Shown in pieces: positions 1 to 8,109 of a stretch of 64,000 nucleotides of DNA. The stretch covers positions 62,001 to 126,000 of the forward strand of contig RAYQ01000012.1 of NCBI GenBank assembly GCA_003612395.1, read 5' to 3'. The stretch's first letter is position 1. Each line of letters starts with the position of its first letter. A program made the position numbers and the translations under genes. The notes under the pieces are model-generated. The model made no database searches and had not been told where the DNA came from. It was given only the letters and a program-made list of their open reading frames with translations. The DNA is from Parablautia intestinalis (GTDB taxonomy: Bacteria > Bacillota > Clostridia > Lachnospirales > Lachnospiraceae).

Positions 1-1959
1 CTTTTCCGGCGTAAGCAGCGCCAGATTTCCTTCCGCATCCTCCGCACAAAGGAGCATTCCCTCCGAAACCACTCCTGCCATTTTCGCAGGCTTTAGATTA
101 ACCAGCACCATAACCTTTTTACCTACCATCTCTTCGGCACTGTAGTGCTGCTTAATACCGGAGACAATCTGTTTCACCTGACTGCCTATGCGTACCTTTG
201 AGCACAGGAGCTTTCTTGACTTTGGAACCTCCTCACAGGCAATGATCTCCCCTACCTGAAACTGCAATTTGTCAAACATGTCATATGTGATTTCCGCCTT
301 AGGCGCAAGATCAATTCCCTCCGGGGTTCCCTGTTCCTTATTTTCACTGGCTTTGTTCTCATGTTCCCCGGATGCTTTTTCTCTTTCCTCAAACATAGCT
401 TCCGCCTTCTCCACCACTTCCTTCACATCAAGTCGCGCAAAGAGAATTTCGGGTCTCTCCGTCACTTTGCTGCCGGAAGTATATTTCCCAAATTCCGTAA
501 GCTCGTCAAACCCTCTAAGCTGTGCGTTTAACTGACCGGCAATCTTCTTTGCCGTAGAGGGCATAAAAGGCTCAAGCAAAGATGCGCCGATTAAGATACT
601 CTCAACCAGATTGTAAAGCACTGTGGCAAGACGGTCTTTTTTCGCCTCATCCTTGGCAAGTACCCAGGGCTCCGTTTCATCAATGTATTTGTTGCAGCGT
701 TTAAACAATGCAAAAATTTCCGTAAGGGTATCTGCCACCCTCAGATCCTCCATCTTAGCCGCCGCTCTTTTGTAGGTGCCCGTTGCCACTGCCTTAAGCT
801 CCTTATCCACATCCTCCCTGCAGCCTTTATCAGCTACTATTCCGCCAAAATATTTATTACTCATAGATATGGTTCTGTTGACCAGATTTCCAAGCGTATT
901 GGCAAGATCTGAATTGATCCTCTCAACCATCAGCTCCCATGAAATGGTGCCGTCATTTTCAAAAGGCATTTCGTGAAGCACAAAATAGCGCACAGCATCA
1001 ACCCCAAAGAAATTCACCAAATCATCTGCGTAAAGTACATTACCCTTAGACTTGCTCATCTTCCCATCCCCCTGCAAAAGCCATGGATGTCCGAAAATCT
1101 GCTTAGGCAGCGGTTCCCCCAGGGCCATCAGAAAAATGGGCCAGTATATCGTATGGAAACGAATAATATCCTTTCCTATCAAATGTAAATCAGCAGGCCA
1201 GAGCTTATGATACTGCTCTGTGCTTTCCCCTCCACATTCATATCCAATCCCCGTAATATAGTTGGTCAGCGCATCAAGCCACACATAAACCACATGCTTA
1301 TCATCAAAGTCTACCGGAACTCCCCATTTAAAGGAAGTTCTGGAAACACATAAATCCTGCAGTCCCGGAAGAAGAAAATTGTTCATCATCTCATTTTTGC
1401 GGGATACGGGCTGGATAAATTCAGGGTGGCTGTTGATATGCGCAATCAGTCGGTCCGCGTATTTACTCATTTTAAAGAAATATGCTTCCTCCTTAGCCGG
1501 CTTTACCTCCCGTCCGCAGTCAGGGCACTTGCCGTCCACAAGCTGTGATTCCGTCCAGAAAGATTCGCAGGGCGTACAGTAAAGTCCCTCATAGGAACCC
1601 TTATAAATATCCCCCTGTTCATAAAGCTTCCTGAAAATTTTCTGAACCTGCTTCTCATGATAATCATCTGTTGTCCGGATAAAATGATCATAGGAAGTAT
1701 CCATCAGATTCCATAAGCCCTTAATCGTTCCTGCTATGCCATCTACATACTCCTTGGGCGTAACTCCCGCTTCCTGCGCTTTCAGCTCAATCTTCTGTCC
1801 GTGTTCGTCTGTACCGGTCTGAAAAAATACGTCATAGCCATCTTTCCTTTTAAATCTGGCGATACTGTCAGCAAGCACAATCTCATAGCTGTTGCCGATA
1901 TGCGGTTTTCCCGAAGTATAAGCAATAGCCGTTGTAATGTAATACTTTCCTTTATTCAT
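1..1959 (-). CDS. metG: Methionyl-tRNA synthetase, 3' end cut by the window edge
   Basis: Charges tRNA-Met with methionine in the cytoplasm. Translation from the ATG at 1959 gives 653 residues and runs off the left edge still open. I see the class I signature HIGN near residue 20 (in GKPHIGNSYE), a zinc knuckle with two CxxC pairs (CTPC, CPDC) near residues 125-145, and the KMSKSKGN loop near residue 300. The C-terminal 110 residues form the tRNA-binding (EMAP/Trbp111-like) domain that starts near FDKLQFQVGEI and reaches LLTPEK, so probably only a handful of codons are missing. The upstream leader is about 190 nt and holds a long hairpin. No T-box motif was found there. Confidence 0.96.
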   Translation of the reverse strand, partial: MNKGKYYITTAIAYTSGKPHIGNSYEIVLADSIARFKRKDGYDVFFQTGTDEHGQKIELKAQEAGVTPKEYVDGIAGTIKGLWNLMDTSYDHFIRTTDDYHEKQVQKIFRKLYEQGDIYKGSYEGLYCTPCESFWTESQLVDGKCPDCGREVKPAKEEAYFFKMSKYADRLIAHINSHPEFIQPVSRKNEMMNNFLLPGLQDLCVSRTSFKWGVPVDFDDKHVVYVWLDALTNYITGIGYECGGESTEQYHKLWPADLHLIGKDIIRFHTIYWPIFLMALGEPLPKQIFGHPWLLQGDGKMSKSKGNVLYADDLVNFFGVDAVRYFVLHEMPFENDGTISWELMVERINSDLANTLGNLVNRTISMSNKYFGGIVADKGCREDVDKELKAVATGTYKRAAAKMEDLRVADTLTEIFALFKRCNKYIDETEPWVLAKDEAKKDRLATVLYNLVESILIGASLLEPFMPSTAKKIAGQLNAQLRGFDELTEFGKYTSGSKVTERPEILFARLDVKEVVEKAEAMFEEREKASGEHENKASENKEQGTPEGIDLAPKAEITYDMFDKLQFQVGEIIACEEVPKSRKLLCSKVRIGSQVKQIVSGIKQHYSAEEMVGKKVMVLVNLKPAKMAGVVSEGMLLCAEDAEGNLALLTPEK

Positions 1960-1992
1960 GTCACATACACTCCATCCACAATTTTTGTTATT

Positions 1993-2033
1993 ACGGTTCA
2001 GCCCTTTTCTGTATACGGCGCAGACTGAACCGT
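1993..2033 (-). promoter_or_regulatory. Hairpin in the metG leader
   Basis: Nine-base perfect arms, ACGGTTCAG at 1993-2001 and CTGAACCGT at 2025-2033, enclose a 23-base loop about 35 bases upstream of the metG start. It has no adjacent T-run on the minus strand, so it is not an obvious terminator. The CAGTTCAGC hairpin in the hrcA leader (37137-37157) has a related arm. Function is unknown. Confidence 0.5.
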
Positions 2034-2153
2034 TACTTTTTGTTAACAAAAACTGCCTTCTATCTATTGACAGAAGCCAGCCCTTTGTCACATTTCTTCC
2101 TCAATAAGCCTGCCCGTAAAACGCAGCGGCTAATCCTTATCCAATATATTGTT

Positions 2154-2182
2154 AGCCTATCACAAACACTTTATATTGTCAA
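2154..2182 (-). promoter_or_regulatory. Probable metG promoter
   Basis: On the minus strand a perfect -35 box TTGACA (2177-2182) is followed by a 17-base spacer and TAGGCT (2154-2159), preceded by TGA as in extended -10 boxes. It lies between the amt terminator and metG, about 195 bases upstream of the start codon. The -10 box is a weak match, so this is a prediction. The remaining 2183-2329 is AT-rich and I see nothing else in it. Confidence 0.45.
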
Positions 2183-2329
2183 ATATTATCAAATATATCC
2201 ATAGAAATGAATATGTATAGTAGTTTTTTAGGGATTTTTACTAAATATATCAAACGTTTTTATCCTTTGCGGACCGGTTTACTAACTCCCTGAGACGATC
2301 ACGCTTTACAGGCCGGTGATACAAAAGCA

Positions 2330-2365
2330 GCAGGCCCCCGGGCGGTGGAGCGCCTGAGGGCCTGC
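2330..2365 (-). terminator. Terminator after amt
   Basis: GCAGGCCC (2330-2337) pairs with GGGCCTGC (2358-2365), with a further GGCG/CGCC pairing inside. On the minus strand the hairpin is followed by TGCTTTTG. It starts 39 bases past the amt stop and separates amt from metG. Confidence 0.7.
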
Positions 2366-2403
2366 CTATATATACTAAACTAAGGGATTAGATAAAAGCA
2401 GCT

Positions 2404-4149
2404 CTATTCTACGTCCTGCAAAGCATCGAAATCTTCCTCTCCTGTACGTATCTTGACCACTTTTCCAACAGGGTACACAAAAATCTTGCCATCACCAATA
2501 TGACCGGTATAAAGAGCCTTTTTGGCCGCTTCAATCACTGCGTCAACAGGGATCTTGCTGACTACCACTTCGACCTTAACCTTAGGCAGCAAAGTTGCAT
2601 CCACCTCAACGCCGCGGTACATCTCTCCGGCGCCTTTTTGAACACCGCATCCCATAACCTGTGTCACTGTCATACCGGTTACTCCCAGATCGTTCATAGC
2701 TTTCTTTAAGCTGTCATATCGAGACAGCTTGGCGATAATCGCCACCTTGTAAATTCCGGCTGCCTCTCCTGCAGGTGCTGCAACCTTCACTGCTGCCGCC
2801 TTCTGCGCCGGAGAAGCTTCGGCATAGTCTTCCGTTCCAAGGCTTGTATTTTCATTTACTTCCATTGTCATGGTATTGGAAATATCCATAATGCTAAAGC
2901 CCGCATAAGCAGAGGTAAGACCGTGCTCGCAGGAATCCAGTCCAATAATTTCTTCCTCCTGGCTGGCCCGAAGTCCAATCACAGCCTTAATAATAAGAAA
3001 GGCAATCGTAATCGTAACTGCTGTCCAAACTGCTACAGCTCCAAAACCAATCAGCTGAATCCCCAGCTGCTTAAAACCACCGCCATAGAAAAGGCCGACC
3101 ACACTGTCGTTTCCGGGGGCTGATGTGGTTGCAAAAAGACCAACCGCAATTGTGCCCCATATTCCGTTTAGACAGTGAACAGCAACTGCTCCCACAGGAT
3201 CATCTATGTGCAGTTTATAGTCCAAAAACCATACGCCAAATACCACCATCAGTCCTGCTACCGCTCCGATGATAAGGGAGCCTGTCACATCCGCCACATC
3301 ACAGGGCGCCGTGATGGCAACCAGCCCTGCCAGAGAAGCATTTAGGCACATAGAAACATCAGGCTTTCCAAACTTAACCCAGGTAAACACCATGCATACT
3401 GCCGTGGCAATAGCAGGCGCAACTGTTGTGGTAACAAATACGGAACCAAGCTGGGAAATACTGGTGCAGGCAGCCCCGTTAAATCCATACCACCCCAGCC
3501 ACAAAATAAATACGCCAAGACATCCAATAGGAAGATTATGTCCGGGGAATGCATTTACTTTGGTAACCTTTCCGTTCTTGTCCGTTACAAATTTCCCAAT
3601 ACGAGGGCCTAACAGCTTCGCACCAATAAGTGCGGAAATACCGCCCACCATATGTATGGCACAGGATCCGGCAAAGTCATGAAAGCCCATCTGCGCCAGC
3701 CAGCCACCGCCCCAGATCCAGTGTGCTTCAATCGGATAAATCAAGGCCGAAATGATTGCCGAGTAGACGCAATAGGACAAAAATTTTGTCCTTTCAGCCA
3801 TTGCACCGGAAACAATTGTTGCAGTGGTTGCACAAAATACAAGGTTAAATACAAAATTTGACCAGTCAAAGTCTCCATAGGATGTAAAAATATCCAGCCC
3901 GGGTTTCCCTATAAAACCGGCCATATCTTCGCCCAGCAAAAGGCCAAAGCCAATCAGAATAAAAACAACCGTACCAATGCAAAAATCCATCAGATTTTTC
4001 ATCAGTATGTTGCCCGCATTCTTTGCCCTGGTAAAACCTGTCTCCACCATTGCAAAGCCTGCCTGCATCCAAAATACCAGCGCCGCTCCAATCAGGAACC
4101 AGACGCCAAACACTTCGCCGCTTACGGCACTCATAATTTCTTCTGTCAT
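2404..4149 (-). CDS. amt: Ammonium transporter with fused PII signalling domain
   Basis: Membrane channel for ammonium/ammonia with its own regulator attached. Residues 1 to about 410 are an Amt/Mep transporter with about eleven membrane segments. The family core is visible: MVETGFTRAKN near residue 35, the IEAHWIWGGGW segment, and the pore His in HMVGG and AVHCLNG. After a linker rich in Ala and Glu, residues 464-581 form a complete PII (GlnB/GlnK) domain with the T-loop region MYRGVEV and the LPKVKVEVVV strand. The T-loop keeps the first Tyr (Y46 in E. coli numbering) but the uridylylated Tyr51 is Val, so control by uridylylation at that site is not possible. The gene is monocistronic: repeats lie upstream and a terminator downstream. 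Confidence 0.95.
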   Translation of the reverse strand: MTEEIMSAVSGEVFGVWFLIGAALVFWMQAGFAMVETGFTRAKNAGNILMKNLMDFCIGTVVFILIGFGLLLGEDMAGFIGKPGLDIFTSYGDFDWSNFVFNLVFCATTATIVSGAMAERTKFLSYCVYSAIISALIYPIEAHWIWGGGWLAQMGFHDFAGSCAIHMVGGISALIGAKLLGPRIGKFVTDKNGKVTKVNAFPGHNLPIGCLGVFILWLGWYGFNGAACTSISQLGSVFVTTTVAPAIATAVCMVFTWVKFGKPDVSMCLNASLAGLVAITAPCDVADVTGSLIIGAVAGLMVVFGVWFLDYKLHIDDPVGAVAVHCLNGIWGTIAVGLFATTSAPGNDSVVGLFYGGGFKQLGIQLIGFGAVAVWTAVTITIAFLIIKAVIGLRASQEEEIIGLDSCEHGLTSAYAGFSIMDISNTMTMEVNENTSLGTEDYAEASPAQKAAAVKVAAPAGEAAGIYKVAIIAKLSRYDSLKKAMNDLGVTGMTVTQVMGCGVQKGAGEMYRGVEVDATLLPKVKVEVVVSKIPVDAVIEAAKKALYTGHIGDGKIFVYPVGKVVKIRTGEEDFDALQDVE

Positions 4150-4170
4150 AATTTCTCCTCCTCATCAGGT

Positions 4171-4490
4171 ACTGCCACGCTTCGCAGGTCAGCTTATTCA
4201 TATAGCGCTGCCGGACTTCGCGGATCAGCCTTTTAATAAAAAAAAGCGAATGCGCAGGTCTTGCCTTTTTGCAAGCTCCTTTGCTTCGCTTATCTAAGGG
4301 CAGAAATTTCTCTCTGCCCGCCGCGCGGCCCGCATGCTGCGTCAGCAGCAAACTTCCTCCGGGTGCCCGTGTGCATCAAACGCTGTCACGCTGCGCGAGC
4401 CGGCTTATTGAATAAAATGCTGCCGCGCTTCGCGAGTCAACTTATTGAATAAAACGCTGCCGCGCTTCGCGAGTCAGCTTATTTATAAAA
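4171..4490. repeat. 37-bp tandem repeats (three clear and two diverged copies)
   Basis: Three head-to-tail 37-bp units occupy 4380-4416, 4417-4453 and 4454-4490, each with the core CGCTTCGCGAGTCAGC or a close variant followed by TTATTGAATAAA. Two diverged copies lie at about 4171-4203 and 4204-4240, with unrelated sequence between (4241-4379). Each unit can fold into a short hairpin closed by GCTG/CAGC. There are no spacers, so it is not a CRISPR. The block fills the gap between amt and the GNAT terminator, starting right after the terminator T-run on the minus strand. Related copies are at 30706-30778 and 33271-33290. Confidence 0.85.
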
Positions 4491-4518
4491 AAAGGTGCTG
4501 TGATTATTCCACAGCACC
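4487..4518 (-). terminator. Intrinsic terminator of the GNAT gene
   Basis: Perfect 9-bp stem GGTGCTGTG (4494-4502) with CACAGCACC (4510-4518) and a 7-base loop, followed on the minus strand by seven T (4487-4493). It lies 50 bases past the GNAT stop codon. Confidence 0.9.
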
Positions 4519-4569
4519 TTCGCTTCATGTGACATAATAGCACCCTGCTTATTTTCTGTCAATCATTTT

Positions 4570-5454
4570 TTAAAGTTTTTTTATAAACAATTCATATCCA
4601 TGCTCTTTTACACATACCCTGCGGTCAAATACAAAGCCCAATTTTCCAAGCAGTCTTTTGGAAATAAGGTTATCTTTGTCAACAAGGGCCTGCACTTTTT
4701 CAAAGACAAGCTCTTTTTTGGCGTAAGCCAAAATGGCCCTGCAGACCTCAAGTCCATACCCTTTCTTTTGATAGCGGACATCTATCACAAATCCCAGCTC
4801 CGGCAGTTCATATCCCTGGCGCACACTTAAACCTGCCCTGCCAATTACCCGGCCCGTTTCCTTCAAGATCACCGACCATAGTCCATACCCATAAAATCCG
4901 TATATCCGGTCAATATACGCTCTCATATAATCCCGCTCGACTTCTTTATCCTCATACAGGTTTTCCATATAAAGCGTGATAGAGGGGTCGCTGTAAATCT
5001 CATAATACGCCTCCACATCCTCTACAGTACCCTCCCGGACCTTAAGCCGCCTGGTTTCAAGAATATCCAGGGGCAGGCCCGCAAGCCTTCTGTATGCGGC
5101 ATCATAAGCCCGGTATTCCAGCTCAAACAAATCTTCCAGCCCATATTTAACCTTAGGGAAACTTTCCTGCCTGTTTCCCTCATGGTATAGGGCCGCAACA
5201 TACCATCCCTCATCCAGAAGAAGCTGCGCTGCCTGCGATTGGTCTGTTACCACAAGCATTTCTTCTCTGCTGCATCCGGTTTCCATTTTATCCGCAGGAT
5301 ATGCATGCATGTCCTGATCGGTAAAGCCTGCCGCAGTTTTATTTATTCTCACCCTCACCTGCCCGGGCCGTAAGCTTTCGCAGATCTCATCCAGCCGCTT
5401 TAAAACAATTTCATAATAATACTCTGATAATAAGAACAAGACACATTTTAGCAT
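4570..5454 (-). CDS. GNAT family N-acetyltransferase with extra N-terminal domain
   Basis: Residues from about 130 to the end form a RimJ/RimL-type GNAT acetyltransferase. I see the start LETRRLKVREGTVEDVEAYYEI, the acetyl-CoA loop around RYQKKGYGLEVC, and the closing NLISKRLLGKLGF strand-helix. The first 125 residues are not part of the GNAT fold. They include a possible nucleotide- or phosphate-handling segment (MLVVTDQSQAAQLLLDEGWYV), which I cannot assign confidently. The substrate cannot be predicted. The gene is transcribed alone, divergent from the cyclophilin gene, with a clear terminator downstream. Confidence 0.85.
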   Translation of the reverse strand: MLKCVLFLLSEYYYEIVLKRLDEICESLRPGQVRVRINKTAAGFTDQDMHAYPADKMETGCSREEMLVVTDQSQAAQLLLDEGWYVAALYHEGNRQESFPKVKYGLEDLFELEYRAYDAAYRRLAGLPLDILETRRLKVREGTVEDVEAYYEIYSDPSITLYMENLYEDKEVERDYMRAYIDRIYGFYGYGLWSVILKETGRVIGRAGLSVRQGYELPELGFVIDVRYQKKGYGLEVCRAILAYAKKELVFEKVQALVDKDNLISKRLLGKLGFVFDRRVCVKEHGYELFIKKL

Positions 5455-5486
5455 TGTAATGTCCTTTCACTTCCTTTAAAATAGAT

Positions 5487-5523
5487 GTGTAAATGGCAAA
5501 TTAATCTGTCGTTTACTATAGTT
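5487..5523. repeat. Hairpin repeat of the TAGYAAACGACA type, copy 1
   Basis: On the minus strand TAGTAAACGACA is followed by an AT-rich loop and TGCCATTTAC, giving an imperfect stem. The arms match the hairpin at 18858-18895 base for base at most positions. It sits in the divergent spacer between the GNAT and cyclophilin genes, overlapping the region where the cyclophilin promoter must be (a TATAAT occurs at 5526-5531). Confidence 0.5.
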
Positions 5524-5569
5524 ATTATAATACTGCATTTTATAATTGAAAAGAAAGGAAGTTATCGCT

Positions 5570-6091
5570 ATGGCTCAAAATCCTGTTGTTACAATTACAA
5601 TGGAAAACGGAGATATTATCAAGGCGGAGCTTTATCCTGAAATAGCTCCCATCTCCGTAAACAATTTTATCAGTCTGATCAACAAGAATTTTTATGACGG
5701 TCTGATTTTTCACCGCGTCATCCGCGGCTTTATGATTCAGGGAGGGGATCCGGAGGGCAGCGGATGCGGCGGCCCCGGTTACAGCATTAAGGGAGAATTT
5801 TCCGGAAATGGCGTTGAAAACAATTTAAAGCACACAGAAGGCGTTCTCTCCATGGCCAGAAGCATGGCGCCGGATTCGGCAGGTTCCCAGTTTTTTATCA
5901 TGCATAAAAACAGTCCCCACCTGGATGGGCAGTATGCAGCCTTTGGGAAAGTAATTGAAGGTATGGATGCGGTGAACCGTATCGCTGAGGCAGAAACTGA
6001 TTATATGGACAGGCCTGTAAAGGAACAGATAATGAAAAGCGTCACGGTTGAGTGCTTTGGCGTTGCATATCCTGAACCTGAACGGTGCTAA
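5570..6091 (+). CDS. Cyclophilin-type peptidyl-prolyl cis-trans isomerase
   Basis: Catalyses proline isomerisation during protein folding in the cytoplasm, as there is no signal peptide. At 173 residues it is a single cyclophilin domain. FHRVIRGFMIQGGD carries the catalytic Arg, SAGSQFFIMH the FF core, and LDGQYAAFGKVIEGMD the usual C-terminal strand. I chose the ATG at 5570 (MAQNPVV) because AAGGAAG lies eight bases upstream; the ATG at 5546 lacks a site. It is the only plus-strand gene before the symporter and is followed by about 160 bases and a strong hairpin. Confidence 0.93.
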   Translation: MAQNPVVTITMENGDIIKAELYPEIAPISVNNFISLINKNFYDGLIFHRVIRGFMIQGGDPEGSGCGGPGYSIKGEFSGNGVENNLKHTEGVLSMARSMAPDSAGSQFFIMHKNSPHLDGQYAAFGKVIEGMDAVNRIAEAETDYMDRPVKEQIMKSVTVECFGVAYPEPERC

Positions 6092-6255
6092 AAATGTACG
6101 TTCATATTTTGTTCACACTTAATTTAAAAAAACTTAATTGCAATTACATTCTTTAGACATTTCTGTATCCTATACTAACATCATAAGATACAGCAAAGAA
6201 CAAAAACAGACGCCATACACAAGTAATTGATTTATTAATAACTTTTTCATAATAA

Positions 6256-6286
6256 ATGCCAAGTAAACGTGCCGTTTACTTGGCAT
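6256..6286. repeat. Perfect 14-bp hairpin upstream of the symporter
   Basis: ATGCCAAGTAAACG (6256-6269) and its exact reverse complement (6273-6286) are separated by TGC. It may terminate the cyclophilin transcript, but it is 165 bases past that stop and is followed by CCTCCCTTT rather than a clean T-run. The GTAAACG/CGTTTAC core resembles the hairpins at 5487 and 18858. The rest of 6092-6318 is AT-rich and I see no gene in it. Confidence 0.6.
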
Positions 6287-6318
6287 CCTCCCTTTCTATG
6301 GGATTTCACATTTTTTAC

Positions 6319-6548
6319 TTGTGCTTTTTCTCTTTTTCCTGTATAGTATTATACGAATCAATGAGGATTTCCTATTAAGGTAAATTCTCTTTTTTAATGT
6401 GCGGCACCGCACAAGGTAATTTGCTGACAGGGCGCCATACGGGCTGCGCGGCGGGAAGGGAATCATCTTCCCTGCCCAATTGTAAGGGACAATCAAATTG
6501 ATGCCCGCACCCGATATTACGGGCTGCCGGCAGGAACGGAGGATTATT
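6319..6548 (+). promoter_or_regulatory. Promoter and structured leader of the AGCS symporter
   Basis: TTGTGC (6319-6324), a 17-base spacer and TATAGT (6342-6347) make a plausible promoter, giving a leader of about 195 nt. The leader is GC-rich against an AT-rich upstream region. It has several possible stems: GTGCGG/CCGCAC near 6400, GGGAAG/CTTCCC near 6452-6473, and CCCG/CGGG near 6512-6522. I could not match it to the glycine, yybP-ykoY or T-box consensus. It may be an unrecognised riboswitch or attenuator. Confidence 0.4.
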
Positions 6549-8057
6549 ATGGAAAATGTTGTGAACGTTATCGCAGCGGTAAACAATGCCATAAACGGCG
6601 TGGTATGGGGCATTCCCATGCTCATACTGATTATTGGCACAGGTATTTACATGACAGCAGGCATGAAATTTTTCCAGATTACCCACATTAAGCACTGGAT
6701 GAATGAAACTTTCCTTGCAATCTTTAAGAAAAAATATGTAACCGCCCATACAAATAAAAATGAAAGTTCTATCTCCCAGTTTCAGGCACTCTCCACAGCC
6801 CTGGCTGCCACCATCGGGGTGGGAAATATTGCCGGCGTGGCAGGCGCCATTATCACGGGCGGCGCCGGAGCGGTATTTTGGATGTGGCTTTCCGCTCTGT
6901 TTGGCATGATGACAAATTATTCTGAAAATGTGCTGGGAATCTACTACCGGCGCAAAAATGCAAAAGGGGAATGGTCTGGCGGCGCCATGTATTATCTCCA
7001 GGACGGATTAAAAGGAAAAAAGGGAATCGGCATCTTTGCCAAACCTCTGGCCATACTCTTTTCTGTCTTTTGTGTGTTTGCCTCTTTCGGAATCGGCAAT
7101 ATGACCCAGGTTCATGAAATCGCAAGCTCCCTGCAGGATACTTTTAAAATTCCTCCCATTGCCACAGGCATCATCATCGCAGCAGTTGCAGCCCTGGTTA
7201 TTTTAGGCGGAATCAAAGCAATCGGAAGTGTAACGGAAAAGATCGTGCCCTTTATGGCATGTGCTTACATACTTGGAACCATAATTGTGCTTGTGATGAA
7301 CATTACGTCTGTTCCCGCCGTTTTGGCTGCTATTTTCACCAATGCCTTCGGACTACGCCCTGTTGCAGGCGCCACCGTTGGTATGATGATCAAACAGGCC
7401 ATGACCATGGGCTTTAAGCGGGGTGTTTTCTCCAACGAGGCCGGACTCGGCTCCTCTGTTATGGTTCATTCAGCCTCCAATGTAAAGGAACCTATTGCGC
7501 AGGGAATGTGGGGTATCTTCGAAGTATTTTTTGACACTATTGTAGTCTGCACCCTGACAGCTTTTACCGTGCTTTGTTCCGGTCTCATCGATTTAGAAAC
7601 AGGCGAAGTGCTTACCTCCGTCACCGGCGCTTCTCTGGTAAGTGAAGCATTATCGGAAGGCCTTGGCACACTGGCCGGCAGCTTTGTCGCTATTGCCATC
7701 TGCCTGTTTGCCTTTTCCACAGTGTTAGGCTGGTCTTTCTATGGCACGAAATCCTGTGAATATTTATTTGGCACGAAAGCAACCATTGTTTACAAGGTCA
7801 TCTTTGTGGTATGTATTATATTTGGCGCTACCATGAGCTTTGACCTGGCCTGGGCAATCGCTGATACCCTGAATGCTCTTATGGCTATCCCAAACCTAAT
7901 CGGCGTCCTTGCCCTTTCCGGCACCGTATTTGCCATCACCAGAAATTATCTGGACCGTAAGATCACCAAAGCTAATGTAAATGCAAAGCCAATGCTCTCC
8001 TTTGATCCTGCTATTCAAAAAATGCAGGAGGAATCTTTAGACGAAGAGTCTGTATAA
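6549..8057 (+). CDS. Sodium:alanine/glycine symporter (AGCS family)
   Basis: Imports alanine or glycine with sodium across the cytoplasmic membrane. It has 502 residues and about eleven hydrophobic segments. Family landmarks are the N-terminal NNAINGVVWGIPML, the GVGNIAGVAGAI stretch near residue 97, and GFKRGVFSNEAGLGSS near residue 295. Start chosen at 6549: GGAGG lies six bases upstream, while the longer frame from 6498 has no site. It is a single-gene unit with its own leader and a strong terminator at 8064-8091. The exact amino acid carried cannot be decided from sequence. Confidence 0.93.
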   Translation: MENVVNVIAAVNNAINGVVWGIPMLILIIGTGIYMTAGMKFFQITHIKHWMNETFLAIFKKKYVTAHTNKNESSISQFQALSTALAATIGVGNIAGVAGAIITGGAGAVFWMWLSALFGMMTNYSENVLGIYYRRKNAKGEWSGGAMYYLQDGLKGKKGIGIFAKPLAILFSVFCVFASFGIGNMTQVHEIASSLQDTFKIPPIATGIIIAAVAALVILGGIKAIGSVTEKIVPFMACAYILGTIIVLVMNITSVPAVLAAIFTNAFGLRPVAGATVGMMIKQAMTMGFKRGVFSNEAGLGSSVMVHSASNVKEPIAQGMWGIFEVFFDTIVVCTLTAFTVLCSGLIDLETGEVLTSVTGASLVSEALSEGLGTLAGSFVAIAICLFAFSTVLGWSFYGTKSCEYLFGTKATIVYKVIFVVCIIFGATMSFDLAWAIADTLNALMAIPNLIGVLALSGTVFAITRNYLDRKITKANVNAKPMLSFDPAIQKMQEESLDEESV

Positions 8058-8063
8058 TAAACA

Positions 8064-8091
8064 ACGGATGCCTGGCTTACCAGGCATCCGT
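8064..8091 (+). terminator. Terminator of the symporter, copy of the ACGGATGCC palindrome
   Basis: ACGGATGCCTGG (8064-8075) and its exact complement (8080-8091) form a 12-bp stem with a CTTA loop, followed by TATATT. The same palindrome, less perfect, occurs at 25436-25474, 37217-37255 and 53966-54006. It could also serve the convergent DUF1189 gene that ends at 8110. Confidence 0.75.
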
Positions 8092-8109
8092 ATATTAACC
8101 AATTCTTTT

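Noticed and set aside
1960-2153. T-box riboswitch in front of metG
   Set aside because: No GGGTGG-type antiterminator sequence or terminator/antiterminator pair was seen.
3269-3682. 137-codon plus-strand open frame
   Set aside because: Antisense to the Amt membrane domain; composition reflects the complement of hydrophobic codons.
4380-4490. Regular 37-bp repeats as a possible CRISPR array
   Set aside because: The units are directly joined with no unique spacers, and there are no cas genes in the window.
6354-6548. Glycine riboswitch in front of the symporter
   Set aside because: The conserved glycine aptamer motifs were not found on either strand.
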